Part shown: positions 34,401 through 45,288 of the stretch, piece by piece
How the letters are laid out: each line of letters begins with the position of its first letter
How positions within the stretch are numbered: the first letter of the stretch is position 1
Assembly: GCA_036346225.1 (NCBI GenBank)
Contig: JARFIW010001189.1
Coordinates: forward strand, 1,532,501-1,596,500
Length of the DNA: 64,000 bases
DNA from: Platerodrilus igneus
Taxonomy: Eukaryota; Arthropoda; Insecta; Coleoptera; Lycidae
Direction of reading: 5' to 3'
Position numbers and translations under genes: made by a program
The notes under the pieces: generated by a model
What the model was told of the DNA's origin: nothing
Database searches by the model: none
The model's input: the letters and a program-made list of their open reading frames with translations, nothing else

Positions 34401-36880
34401 GCAACCGTACACATGCTATCTGCGCCCACTCGTGCTACACGCCTCAGCACCATTCCAACTTTATTGCACGCACATCGCACTTTGTCGAATCAACCTTACC
34501 ACACTGCTATTTAAACATCCGATACACTGATTCCAACTCATACCACATCGCACCGTTTGAACCAACGATCCAGCTCACGCACCAACCGACGCATTACTTG
34601 TTAAACAAACCGGTACATGGACGAACAGCAGATGCACGAGATGTAACCAATGTATCGTTCAGTTAGTTACGAAAACTCATTTCTTTCAAACCCAGCATCA
34701 ACCAGATCCCACACGACTGACATCGGAAACCCACCATTGGAGCACCGGATTCTGCGCAGCAGTCAGCCACCCTTGAGGCATGCTCGTTTACAGACCTCGT
34801 TTACAACCAGTGACCCATCTTTCGCCATCGCTCACACAGACTCATACGATTACCACCACCACAACTCTTCACCATGTCACAGCGTTTACATAGTATAGAT
34901 CACTTTAGCCAACATTTCTAGACCGCAGTAAACAGATTTAACTCACCATCATGTTACGTAAAGACCACCATTTGCTCATCTTTCATACCTGCCAAATCAG
35001 CATTTCCCAGAATGCAACAGCGACACGTGACGAACTTCGTCACACAGATAGCGAGCGATAGCGAAGAACATGAATCAAACATATACCACAACATAACAAT
35101 CATACCGCACTTCACCAGATTGTATTAGAATGATGTACCCGTCTTCCTCGACAAACCATTATTGCTGCGCATCAACGTACCCGATACGCAGGCACGAACT
35201 CATCCAACAGCACTGATGCTGGCGACCCACCGCTCTCGCTGCCCGCCCACGAGCACCCCCGACGCACCGCCTCGCACGCGCCTGCGCACTCACGCGACAC
35301 CATTGCCCCTTTTGTGATCAACGAACAGCCTTTATATCAAGACACATTATTAAACAACGTTTATTCACACAACATTTAACTATCAGCATGGCAGTCATTT
35401 AAACTCACTTCACCAACACAGACGACAGTCATTCTTTCATTCGCACTGTTCCATCCCATCTTCACCACAATCGCACTGTTCATCTCCTTTCAATTCGCGA
35501 GTCCACCGTCAGACAGTTTGCCTTGATCGCCGAACCAGATCCATCTCGCATCAGACCCAATCGCAGCCCTCATTCTCAGCTTGATCGACTCATCGGCTGA
35601 GGAAACCTTCAGCACGTGCAGCAGTCCACTTTGGGAACTCAGGTTTTAAGATCCGAGTACCGCACATACAGCACATCGGCACCTTGCGGTCGCAAGCATG
35701 AAACCGCATCTCGATTCGTCATTTGATAAACACGTTTAGAAACCTTAGCATACGGATTTAGCACCATTTCGCAAGAACGTCCATCCAAAGAGTCTTCATC
35801 CGCAGCACCAGAAACCCAGATCGCTCACATGCACAAACATCTTTCCTCATTTCATCAACGACTTCAACACACTCGATCGCATCGCAGCCCATGTCAGTCC
35901 ACCGCCATCCATTCCACCAGTTTCTTCCTCCACAGCGATGACATGCGGACTTTGCGTCAAACGACGAGTTTCCACACGACAGCACCCGACGTCAGCATCG
36001 ATCTCACTTGTCCGATCATTCATTTGATGGCACGAGTGTTTAGAATATACCGATCATTAGCTATCCATTTTATACGTCACCAGCACCACGGCTATACTTC
36101 ACCGCACACGATTTCATCACACGTCAGCACCAGACGACAATTCTCACTGCTGATTCATACGCAACGCAGATTGCCAGCCACGACATGTTCCACCATCGCC
36201 CATCACGCATACGCATTAAGACCAGCCACTTTTCCGACACATCAGCATCAACATCGTGCTACAACCAGTATAGCCATTCACGTACATCAATCTCGTCACG
36301 CAGTCTGTCACGCACGTTTCAACGCATCATACGCACTTTCGCTCGATTCCCAGATCCATTCCAATCACAGCCACACGGCCACCATCGCAAACAGATTTTG
36401 ACTACTTCAGCAGTCACCCTTTCAACCTTGCCGTCACGCAGCAGATCCGCCAATCGTCAACAACAGCCGCACTTCGACAAATTTTGACATTTGCAGCGAT
36501 CCTGTCGCGTCGCACCAACCACAGCACGCACGTCCGCGCACACACACACGTCACGCAGCATCACCGTCAACTTACAACCCATCCACGTCACGCCAGAACG
36601 CACCTGACGCCATGCCGCACCGTCACACGACTGTCCGCCTCACCATGCACGACAATCGAGCATCACACAGTACCGTCATGTAATCCATTAATCCCTGCTC
36701 ACATAACCACGACCATGACCAATGACCATGACCACATGACCACGACACATGACCACATGACACATGACCATGACACATGACCACGACCATGACCACACGA
36801 CCACTGACCATGACCACTGACCACAGCGACCACGATGCACGCATTGACACGATGACCAGATGATGCACTTCAACACAGTT
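31405..36880 (-). repeat. Left arm of a 12.9-kb imperfect palindrome
   Basis: Its reverse complement aligns in order with 37054-44305. Anchor matches: 31430-31520 with 44185-44290 (TTTGGTCCAGATGTGTG); 33404-34385 with 41470-42697 (CGATACCGCAAGACCCAGA; TCCTCAACTTCGTTCGGATG); 34400-34650 with 41020-41450; about 35365 with 39830 (end of the right-arm gene); 35700-35790 with 39160-39330 (inside the gene); 36680-36720 with 37225-37250. It is C-rich and G-poor on the plus strand. In the inner half it is only about 55-60% as long as its partner, mainly through missing A and T. The coding sequence is shredded here. Confidence 0.85.
36711..36840. repeat. Degenerate (CATGACCA)n minisatellite, left of the palindrome centre
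   Basis: Units around ACCATGACCACATGACC. Flanked outside by CTGCTCACATAACCAC, which is the exact inverse of sequence outside the right-hand array. Confidence 0.85.
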
Positions 36881-36900
36881 CATTAAACAGGTTGAAAAGC

Positions 36901-36940
36901 GAATAGGTTAGCCAGCCGCGGCGCTGACCCAACCTATTAA
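36901..36940. other. Hairpin at the palindrome centre
   Basis: AATAGGTTAG and CCCAACCTATT form an 8-bp or longer stem around a GC-rich loop. Next to it (36974-37047) TTTTTAATG...AAAAGCAATTA occurs twice in tandem. These sit between the two inverted minisatellite arrays. Confidence 0.6.
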
Positions 36941-37053
36941 TTTTTCCTTTATCTAACCTAGGTCCACACTTGGTTTTTAATGGAAAACTCATTAAAAAGC
37001 AATTAGTGCTAATGGGTTTTTAATGAGAAAACACATTAAAAAGCAATTAAGTC

Positions 37054-37222
37054 ATATGGTCATGCGGTCATATGGTCATGTGGTCATGTGGTCATATGGT
37101 CATGTGGTCATATGGTCATGTGGTCATGTGGTCATATGGTCATGTGGTCATGTGGTCATATGGTCATGTGGTCATATGGTCATGTGGTCATGTGGTCATA
37201 TGGTCATATGGTCATGTGGTTA
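37054..37222 (+). repeat. (GGTCATRT)n minisatellite, right of the palindrome centre
   Basis: About twenty 8-9 bp units alternating GGTCATATG and GGTCATGTG, followed by GTGGTTATGTGAGCAG, the inverse of the left-hand flank. It is more regular than the left array. Confidence 0.9.
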
Positions 37223-37404
37223 TGTGAGCAGGGAGATTAAATTTGGGATATAAGGAAGTAGTTTTAGGTGAGCTTAGTTATAGTAAGACATTTTTAACAA
37301 CATATTCGACTATTTTCGGTAATATACGCCCCACTCTGTAGGATACATAAGGGAACAAATTTTCGTATTCAATTTAGTATTTGACGGTAGCTAGAACGGT
37401 AAAC

Positions 37405-38462
37405 ATGAGCGTCTCCAAGGTGATTAACGTTTCTCAACTTCTTGGGAATAAAGTGAAACCGACAAATGAGCGATTTGGATTATGGCTGTTGGCAGAAAAT
37501 ATGTGCAACAATAATCTGGTGACAGATATTGGTAATATTTGTTATGTCGAAGGCGAAAAGATGCTGACTGGTGGACTACACACACCAATTGCAGAACCAT
37601 TTTGTGACAATATAATGTTGGTTAAAATTTGCGACCTTTCTGACACCGAACAAGCATCTGCAAACAAAAAATGTTTATCCTAAAAAGAAATTTGTGGTGC
37701 ATTTAACAGCTATCTACGAAGAAAGTTCGACCGATTTGTTTCGCTAGGCATGGTGTTAAAGCTAAGCTTCCGTTTTCTCTGGAAAGCAGTAACAAGATAG
37801 GCCAGAGGGTAAAAGAAATTATCGGAAAAGAAGACCTCGAATGCATTAATAAAAATTCCAAAATCCTATATGTGTTCCATACAAAGTGGAACTAGCAGAT
37901 GTTAAGTTGGAAACTTTATTGGAGGAACTACCAGATATATTAGACGAAGTCGAAAAGATTATTTCTATCTTTTGACATGGATGTAACCCAAGATTTTGCA
38001 GGCATATTTAGCAAGATGGAGATGTGTAATTATTTAACTACAAAGCATAACTTTTGCTATAAGGGAGAATACGAAGAAAAGTGTAATATTATAGTTGACA
38101 ACGATAAAACTGCGGGGATTGATTGTTTAACATGGCTAACAACCAATGCAAGAATTAAGATATACAACAAATTTGTGTGTCAGATAACAAGTCCTGGTGT
38201 TAATAAACAACTTGGCAATCATATACTAGATTTTTTACGTTGTCCAGATGTACGTTTAAGGGAAACATTTGCGTCTACTTTGGCCAAAGAACATGGTATT
38301 ACGCGATTGGAAGCGACAATATACAACTGTGCAATTGGAAGCTATGTCAGTGCGGAACGGGTGTATAAACCCTTAAAAGACTGTTTAACCTTATTGGAAG
38401 ATAGTGTTATAATTCCTAAAGGCGCCAATGTACTCGGTACCACTTACCAAAATGTGGAGTAA
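37405..38462 (+). pseudogene. Unrecognised protein, N-terminal part, frame-broken
   Basis: Begins at ATG 37405 (MSVSKVINVSQLLGNK). Good coding character continues to 38462 but passes through several frame changes (about 37670, 37740, 37885, 37975), most consistent with single-base indels. The longest piece, 37977-38462, contains AGIDCLTWLTTNARIKIYNK and later RLRETFASTLAKEHGITRL then EATIY. No Walker A, polymerase (DTDS) or transposase triad is visible. The K-[IF]-Y-[ND]-K ... R-L-E pattern recalls some replication-initiator proteins, but this is a weak impression. The next frame (38452 or 38526 on) is probably the continuation of the same protein. Confidence 0.6.
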
Positions 38463-39851
38463 GCTATCGGACAAGCTACAAAATAGCTGCTGTTTAGTGT
38501 ATAATAACCTGCTACAGTACGTGTATTGGGGAATGGCAATACAAAGAAATTGACAGGCTTGCAAATTAAGTTGTCCAAAAACCAGAGGAAAGGGAAAATT
38601 GATAAAGTATGTGCTGGCTTTAGTTTTAACTATTTACCTGTAAATTATTTGGAGATAGTAGAGGAAGACAACCAAGATAAAATAAAAATCTTACACAAGT
38701 GCTACATTAAAGCAGGTAGTACATATTTTACACAATCTGCAACACCATATTCTACAATTCCAAAAGAAATAGTAATTTCGGACTTGGGATTGATAGATAC
38801 GCCTAACATTCGTCCAGAGGTTGTACGACAACGCGTAAATATTGGTAGTAAACTCTATCCGTTTACGCTAAAGGAAATTACCCCATTATGTATACCATAC
38901 GCTGTAAGTGGAAGGAAAAGACAACTGGAATTAGAGGAAATGGATGCAAAAAGGCGAAAATTGGACTACATGGAAAACACTGCGACAATACGCGATCAAT
39001 ACAAAGATGTGTTAGACAAAGAACATCTTATTAGAGAAAATGAGGAAGAATTAAAAGATTATTTTATGTGCCGATGGACTGACTTAGATACATCTGGTTT
39101 CTACAAGTTGTATGCATTTGCGGTTAGTAAGAAAGACCCTTTTAGTTATGTATGCGTTCTTGCGGAAAGGGATGGTACTAAATCCGTATACTTTTTAAAA
39201 GGTTATTCTAAAAACGTATTTATCAAAATGGCTGATAACAAAGACGAACTAAGGAATGCGGGTTTCGTAATCTTTGCGTACACCACACGCAAAGGGGGTC
39301 CGTTAAACATTGTATATTTGCCTAGTAAAGAACCTTTCGGATCATTTAAAACCGAGGGTCTTACAACCTATAACAACCATATATTCCCAAAAGTGGTGGA
39401 CATGCAACTACGCAACAGTCTGTGGGAGAATAAGGATTTCCTCCAATACCGACAAGAAGAAGTCGATCAAGCTAACAAGATACGTATGCAGGATATAGTG
39501 GGAAAGCTGCGATTAAAAGATTGTCGCAAGCTGCAAGAATTACACGAAGGAATGGATCTAGTTGTCGGCGGAATCAAAGACTTTAAATATAGAGGCAAAC
39601 TTCGGTACATTTTACAATTCGAAAACCTAGACGGTCTCTATGTATCAAACTATTGGTTAGAAAAGGAGATAGAGGACTTGGGTATCGATTTAAATTTTAA
39701 GCTGCGAATAAAATTAGATAAAATTAAAGCCACCCAAACAAACATAAAGAAAGGACTGTCTTCTGTGTATAACTTTGTATTAAAATTAAGTTTAAATGAC
39801 CCCATGCTTGGCATTAAATATTTTAAATTTGTTATGTATAATGTTGAATAA
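38452..39851 (+). CDS. Unrecognised protein, C-terminal part
   Basis: A 441-codon open frame from 38526 (no ATG at its start) to TAA at 39849. Coding character upstream, in the frame with ATG at 38452, joins it after one shift near 38535, so the gene is probably continuous with the preceding pieces. It has a basic motif GRKRQLELEEMDAKRRK (a possible nuclear signal) about one third along, then a well-formed globular region (FAYTTRKGGPLNIVYLPSK). No family recognised. An AATAAA overlaps the stop. Codon use is AT-rich like the surroundings. A partial decayed copy of its middle lies at 40780-40870 and a shredded inverted copy in the left arm. Confidence 0.7.
39844..39849 (+). promoter_or_regulatory. 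Possible polyadenylation signal
   Basis: GAATAAACA directly at the stop codon of the unrecognised gene. A second AT-rich stretch with TTTATT follows. The position is approximate to a few bases. Confidence 0.35.
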
Positions 39852-39897
39852 ACATTTTATAATAGTATATAACATTGTTCTTTATTTATAAAAGGCT

Positions 39898-40230
39898 GTG
39901 ACGTTACCACGAAATAGCAGTCGCACAGAGAGGGGGCGCATGGGCAGCGCGCATGGGCAGGGGTGCGCATGGGCGGGGGTGTGCATGCGCAGGGGTGCTC
40001 ATGGGCTGGGATGTGTCTGGGCGTACACGAGGGAAGCGGATGTTAACAGTCACCAAGCATCCAATTCTTTATTTGGATGGTATCGAGTACTTGCCTGCGT
40101 ATGTATCCGGAGTAAAAAATACGATTTGCATACGCAGCTTATTAATAAAATTAGTTTATCGAGGGAAGATGACAAAAGGTACATCATTCCTAATAGTACA
40201 ACAATCTACGCATGGGGCGTAAAGATATAA
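39898..40230 (+). pseudogene. Small decayed frame downstream of the unrecognised gene
   Basis: Two overlapping frames share one protein-like signal: KHPILYLDGIEYLPAYVSG followed, after a shift, by RYIIPNSTTIYAWGVKI and a stop. Related scraps recur at 41610-41770 (NFYLDDIEYLPVLEI) and 43050-43110 (VLNIIPNSTAT), so this is a repeated, decaying coding module. The upstream part (39930-40015) is a G-rich GCGCATGGGC minisatellite. Confidence 0.5.
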
Positions 40231-40779
40231 GATAGTTGTTTATATTTGTATATATTAGTTTTAAGATTCCATAATTTTCAAGTTCTTCTCCCACCTTCCA
40301 AATCCTTCCGGCTTCTATCCTGGTTGACAGAGTATACGTGTTATCTCCACGTGGTATTCGCGAGACACGGCGGTTTTAGATTTCTCGGGAGATGGTTAGT
40401 TAAGGCATATGTCTTGCATAGCAAAAAAGTGTTCTAAAGATGGTGTTAAATAAAGATGAGCAAAAATTAATAATTTGGGTCTTTAAAACGCATAACTTTG
40501 TATGGGGTGGTCCTATTTAAAATCTGTTTACAGATTTGGGGTCCCTAGAAAAATTTAATATTAGTTGATACCTAGCAAAATATATTTATCTTAAAAGAGT
40601 GACTACCCTGCGTATAATAAATACAATATAACACTTCTCGATAAAAAGTTGCAGGGAAAATTAAAGACGTATTTAATGGGGGTCCAGTATTAGAATTTGT
40701 TGGTAATAGGGCTAAGTCCTACTGTAATGTAGGCGAGAAAGATACGATTAAAAAGATTAAAGGGGTTTCACGAATTGTA

Positions 40780-40870
40780 GTTAAGTAAAACCGAGGGTCT
40801 TACAACCTATAACGAGCATATACTCAAAAGGGGTAGGTATGCAACTACGCGGCAGTGCGCGGAGAATAAG
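40780..40870 (+). pseudogene. Partial copy of the middle of the unrecognised gene
   Basis: AAACCGAGGGTCTTACAACC and the following 70 bp match 39347-39440 with scattered indels (ATGCAACTACGC present in both). Confidence 0.8.
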
Positions 40871-41209
40871 AATTCTCCAATAAGAAATTAAAGTTTCCAT
40901 GTACGTAGCACCAGTCATTGGGTAATGGTCGAAATGTGGACCTATAAAGGCGATTATTAATTGTGGTTTAGAAAAATAGTAGTTTTCGTGAACTAAATAA
41001 AATAGCTTAGACTGGTTAATGTATATGGTTACATACTCTCGTACACATCCACAAACATCTGTTTACGTCCACAATGGTGATACCGGTGGTTTTTGTTTAA
41101 CAAATAGTAGGAAAGATACGTCAGGTGTTAGTGCGTGGAAGCCCATAGGATCGTTGGATTCAAAAAGAACGGTGCGGTGGGATGTATGGTGGTTCCCGTT
41201 AGAATAATC

Positions 41210-41900
41210 GAAAGTGGTTAATCGGTCGTATTAGATGTTTAAATAAGCGAAAGTGTAAAGGCCTACATAAACAAAAATTTAATTAACCGACAAAAAAGTG
41301 TGCGATGTGCTACACTTATAAATAAAGTATGGAATGGTGCTTTTTAGCGGCCCTAGCAGTAAAAAGGGCGACTGACTTTTCCAAGCAACTACAAGAATAG
41401 CAGTAGCGCAGAGAAGGGGTATGCATGTATTATACAGTTGCTGCAAAATATGTTAGTTTACGCGTAGCTCGGATGTGTAATTGATCACGACTTAAAGATC
41501 CCTCGGAGGTTTAAAAATTCTCAGCCCATTGTCGTTCGAAAAATGTTTGGAAATTATCAAAACGGTAGCGGGTCGAAGTTTAATGGATGATTGACCGAGT
41601 TTTTCTACCTTTTACGAGGGAATCGGAAATTGATAGACATCGAGCATCTAATTTCTATTTGGACGATATCGAGTACTTACCGGTTCTAGAAATCAATACG
41701 TGCGGCCGACCGCTATGCGAAATTGTAAAAGCCTACAGAAGCATAATTATCAGACGAAAAGTGCGCGATGTGCTATAGAAAGTATACAAAAATGGTGCTT
41801 TGCCCAGTCTTAACAGTAAAAAGGAGAGTGACTTTTCTAGCAATTACAAGAATAGCAGTAGCGCGGCGAAGGGGTATGCATGTATTATACAGCGCATTGT
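41210..41900 (+). repeat. Two degenerate tandem copies of a 220-bp module
   Basis: 41260-41460 and 41720-41930 share GTGCGATGTGCTA, AATGGTGCTTT, GAATAGCAGTAGCGC and GGGGTATGCATGTATTATAC. A third partial copy of the GATAGCAGT...AGAGAGGGGGCGCATG core is at 39905-39945. Confidence 0.75.
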
Positions 41901-42568
41901 TGCTATAAAATATGTTAGTTTACGGAAGCTCGAACGTGCACAAATTAAATTTTAATCTATAATTAACCACGGTCGTAAAATGGGAAATTAATGGGTAATT
42001 TGAATACCGCTACATATACTTTCGCTTGGTGATTCATTTGGAAAATATTCAGCCTATCATTTCCTAAAGTATGACGTAGAAGTTATTTAAAATTAAATTG
42101 TTGTAAGTATCCTGTAGACAACAAGTTGGTATTTTCTTAGTAATGGTTTAAAGTGTTTTTGGTTATAGTAGCATTGCATCTTCTACAGCACGACTTGCAG
42201 ACAACTTGTGTGCGTGTGCTACCGCTCTTTGGATTTTTAATATGCACACGATCCGTATAACATGGAAGACGTTTTCCGGTGTTTCTACTAACGGCATTCG
42301 CACCATCGACGAAGCGGACCAGGTGCATGCATTGGCGCTAAATGTATTGGACGAGCAGCGAGGATTATGACATCATTTAGTTCCTCGCCGAATCCTCAAC
42401 TTCGTTCGGATGTCTTCGAAACCTTCGGTATGCATTCTATAAGGAACATAAATCAGGTACGCTCGAGTAAGCTTTTTAGTTAGTTCGATTACAAGTTTAA
42501 CCAAAGTGCTATAGTGCGGGTTTTGTTTTGTACTAAAATGGTACCTGCAAACGTTTATAAGTGCAACC

Positions 42569-43115
42569 TTGCGGTGCTTCCTATACCTGGAAAATGCTCT
42601 CAAACGGCACCAGAACAAATGTCGTAGTGTAACATCGCCCAGGGTTGCCGTCCGCAGCAAAGTACTTAAACTCTGGGTCTTGCGGTATCGCTTTACGAGA
42701 ATAGCTCACAGCGACACAAGGAAAACAGCACGGTATGTCATTACAGTAAACGTTCAACGCCACCAGCTGTTAAAGGGTCTTGTACGAAACAACCACGAAT
42801 TATGTGTACAGTATGCGATTTCGAAATGGAAAACTACGTACGCCGCACACTTAAGGAGCAACAAACATAAAATGCGTCAGTTACCGCTACTAACGAAGAT
42901 GGCGTAGAAATGATTAGCACAGCGTTTAACAACTGCATGGCTAGCTATCGCATAAATAACGCCAGCGTCGACAATGGAGTGTCCGAGTTTCTTTGAAGCA
43001 GAAGGAACGATTTATTCGATTACTTAATAAAAAGAATACAACATATAATCCGGAAAATACGTACGAAGTCTTAAACATCATTCCTAATAGCACAGCAACC
43101 TAATTAAGGTAGGTC
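42569..43115 (+). pseudogene. Remnant of a zinc-finger protein N-terminus
   Basis: The plus strand encodes LENALKRHQNKC (part of a C2H2-like finger), then in adjacent frames CTVCDFEMEN with AAHLRSNKHK (a second finger of the C-x2-C...H-x5-H type), then GVEMISTAFNNCMASYRI. Frameshifts separate all three. Fingers of the AHLRS-x2-HK type precede large polymerase-like proteins in some arthropod virus-derived elements as I recall, but no polymerase motif survives here. The assignment beyond zinc finger is speculative. Confidence 0.45.
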
Positions 43116-43599
43116 AGTAAGCAATATTTAATTGCTGTTAATTAACTTGTATTTAGCGTACTTTCCTATTATAATAACCGCATTTGTTTGGAGAAGATAT
43201 ACACGTTTAAAATAAAATTATATACAGCTTTAATTATTAATCACGCGATGATTACGTGAAAGTTGACCTCCCCATTCTCATATTTAAAACCCATTACATT
43301 GGAATGTGTTTACCTCCACGTGGTGTCGCTGGACGGTAAAACATATTGTTAGATTAACGATAATATGTCTTATTAACCGAAAACACGTCTCCTTTTTTTT
43401 ACATTAATCTCTTTTTATTACAGGTCTATTTAAACAACACATTAATCTTTTTTTTGTTACAGGTTAACCTGCTTGGATTCGGCTACACACAGGAAATACT
43501 TTGTAAAAATTGTAATTAGTTTATTAAACTGTAAATCGAATAAAATAAATTTTCGCATGCTTAATTTATGTTAATACTGCTACGTGTTTGGTTAAAGGA

Positions 43600-44290
43600 T
43601 TGTAGATATTAAAAAGGAGGGTGATTAGAAATTGATCTTGGTACAAAATCTTAAAATTGGGGTAGCTCCTTTAGGATGATGCAATCTGAAAATTTAAAGA
43701 GATATGGGTAGCTGGAAAAATCTAATATTAATTAATACCAAACAAGGTAGGTTTATCTCGTGGGTGGAAATGTGGAGAAAGATTTATCTCGCAGAGGGTA
43801 TATGTGTAACTTTGCAGGGCGTGGTCCGATTTCAAATCTGTTTGCAGATTTGGATTCTACATAAAATTTTAGACTAACAAGATGTATCGCATGACTAAAA
43901 AATTTTATAAGAACGCTCAAAAGTCGCTACAGGTAAGAAATCTTAAAATTAGGGTAGCTCCTGGGGATGATGATATCTAAAAATTTTAGAAATTTGGGTA
44001 GCTGAGAAAATTCTAATGTTAATTAATACCAAACAAGATAGGTTTATCTCGAAAGATAAAAAAATGGCTAGTCGAAGAAAACTATTTGGTGCAGAATGTT
44101 AGCGGTAAAAAATCTTAAAAATAGGTTTATCTCGTGTGTGAAATGAGGATGCTCATTTATCTCGAAAGATGAAAATTTAAGATATTTATCTCGAAAGATG
44201 AAAATGGTTAGTCGAAGAAAACTTTTTGGTCCAGATGTGTGTGGAAATGTGGATGCTGGTGGAAATGTGGTCACAGGATCCTTGATTATA
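43600..44290 (+). repeat. AT-rich tandem-like modules at the outer end of the right arm
   Basis: TTAAAATTGGGGTAGCTCCT...TAGGTTTATCTCG recurs at about 43650, 43935 and 44110. AAATCTGTTTGCAGATTTGG (43833) also occurs at 40515 (AAATCTGTTTACAGATTTGG). The inverse core AAACAGATTTAA appears in the left arm at 32310, 33010 and 34930. Confidence 0.75.
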
Positions 44291-44305
44291 CCCTACTGTT
44301 GTCAT

Positions 44306-45288
44306 TTCTACTATAACCGCATGGTGTCGAGCAAGCTATAAACTAGACTTTAAACGCCACGTTATGAAGAGTGTTATTGTAATTTCATCCAATATTGCAC
44401 ATAATTTTTGATATCACGGTTCAGATATGAAAAATTCTTACTTCTTTTTAGATTTTATAGATCCTAGAGGGATTTAAAGCTCTAAATTGTTTCCTTAGGA
44501 AAGCTCTCTATGCCTGAATTTAATTTAAACCCTTTTTGATTGCCGGGCTTATGCTATAAAGAATCTCGATATACCTTGTAAACCAATATTTGTAGGGATT
44601 GCTTGAAAAAAATTTAATTTCAAGAAGCTTAAAGCAAAGATTTTCTCTCAGATAAGAAATTGAAAGCTGGGTAATTTTTGTAAAACAGAATTATCTTTTG
44701 TCGCTGCTTTTCAATTTTGGCAGGATTACAGAATGATGTGCAGGACGTACTTTCAGTTAAACTGCGATATAAACTAAACGCTTAGTTTAGTTGTTATACA
44801 TGATATAAATTTAAACGTACTATTCTACTAATGTTTTTTTAAATAAGTTATAAATTTTGTTATTGTAGCATCAGCATTCGCGTTATTATTTTATCATAAA
44901 ATTGCTCCGGCGGACATGTTTTAGAAGAACATTCATTTTTAACCTGGAATGAATTTTACTGAACAATCTAGCCAAGTTAAGGATAATGGAACGCCTGTCA
45001 AGTATGAGGATTTTGTGAGATCTAATAAGCAGGCAAAGCAAGAGCAACTGGAAGTGAAAACAGCTCCTTCAAAACTTTATATAAATTGAAATTGGTAAGA
45101 TCAGAACAATTGCACATGAGAACCAAATTACGCGCATATCTAGTACTGGTTGGAGGCGCTGCAGTATCATAGAAATATATTTGGCCTTTGTATGTCTCTG
45201 CTTTTGAATGAAAAAGTAGGAACAACCTAACCTTTATCCTATTTGTTTAGTTTGTGAATGCCTTCCCTATCTTGCAGTTATTTCAATC
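44306..45288. other. Intergenic, no gene recognised
   Basis: AT-rich. The only open frame (45022-45225, minus) has no motif. Confidence 0.45.

Larger units (their letters stand above)
37054..44305 (+). repeat. Right arm of the palindrome (gene-bearing)
   Basis: Carries the unrecognised gene at 37405-39851, a second small decayed frame (39898-40230), AT-rich repeat modules and a zinc-finger remnant near 42570-42990. Homology with the inverted left arm stops at both outer ends (about 31400 and 44305), so the duplicated unit has definite limits. Confidence 0.85.

Noticed and set aside
35829..36487. Long His/Ser/Thr-rich frames on the plus strand (190 and 100 codons)
   Set aside because: They are antisense to the shredded copy of the right-arm gene in the C-rich left arm; the composition follows from low G and A/T loss, with no motif.
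36885..36960. Telomere-like AACCTA motifs at the palindrome centre
   Set aside because: Only two or three scattered occurrences, part of a hairpin; no tandem TTAGG/CCTAA array.
37054..37222. Possible CRISPR-like array
   Set aside because: Units of 8-9 bp are contiguous with no spacers; it is a minisatellite in eukaryotic DNA.
37023..37253. 76-codon frame reading repeated WSYGHVV/WSCGHV
   Set aside because: Pure translation of the (GGTCATRT)n minisatellite.
37405..39851. Identification of the unrecognised gene as a B-family DNA polymerase or parvovirus-type NS1
   Set aside because: No DTDS, SLYPS or Walker A motif could be found in any frame.
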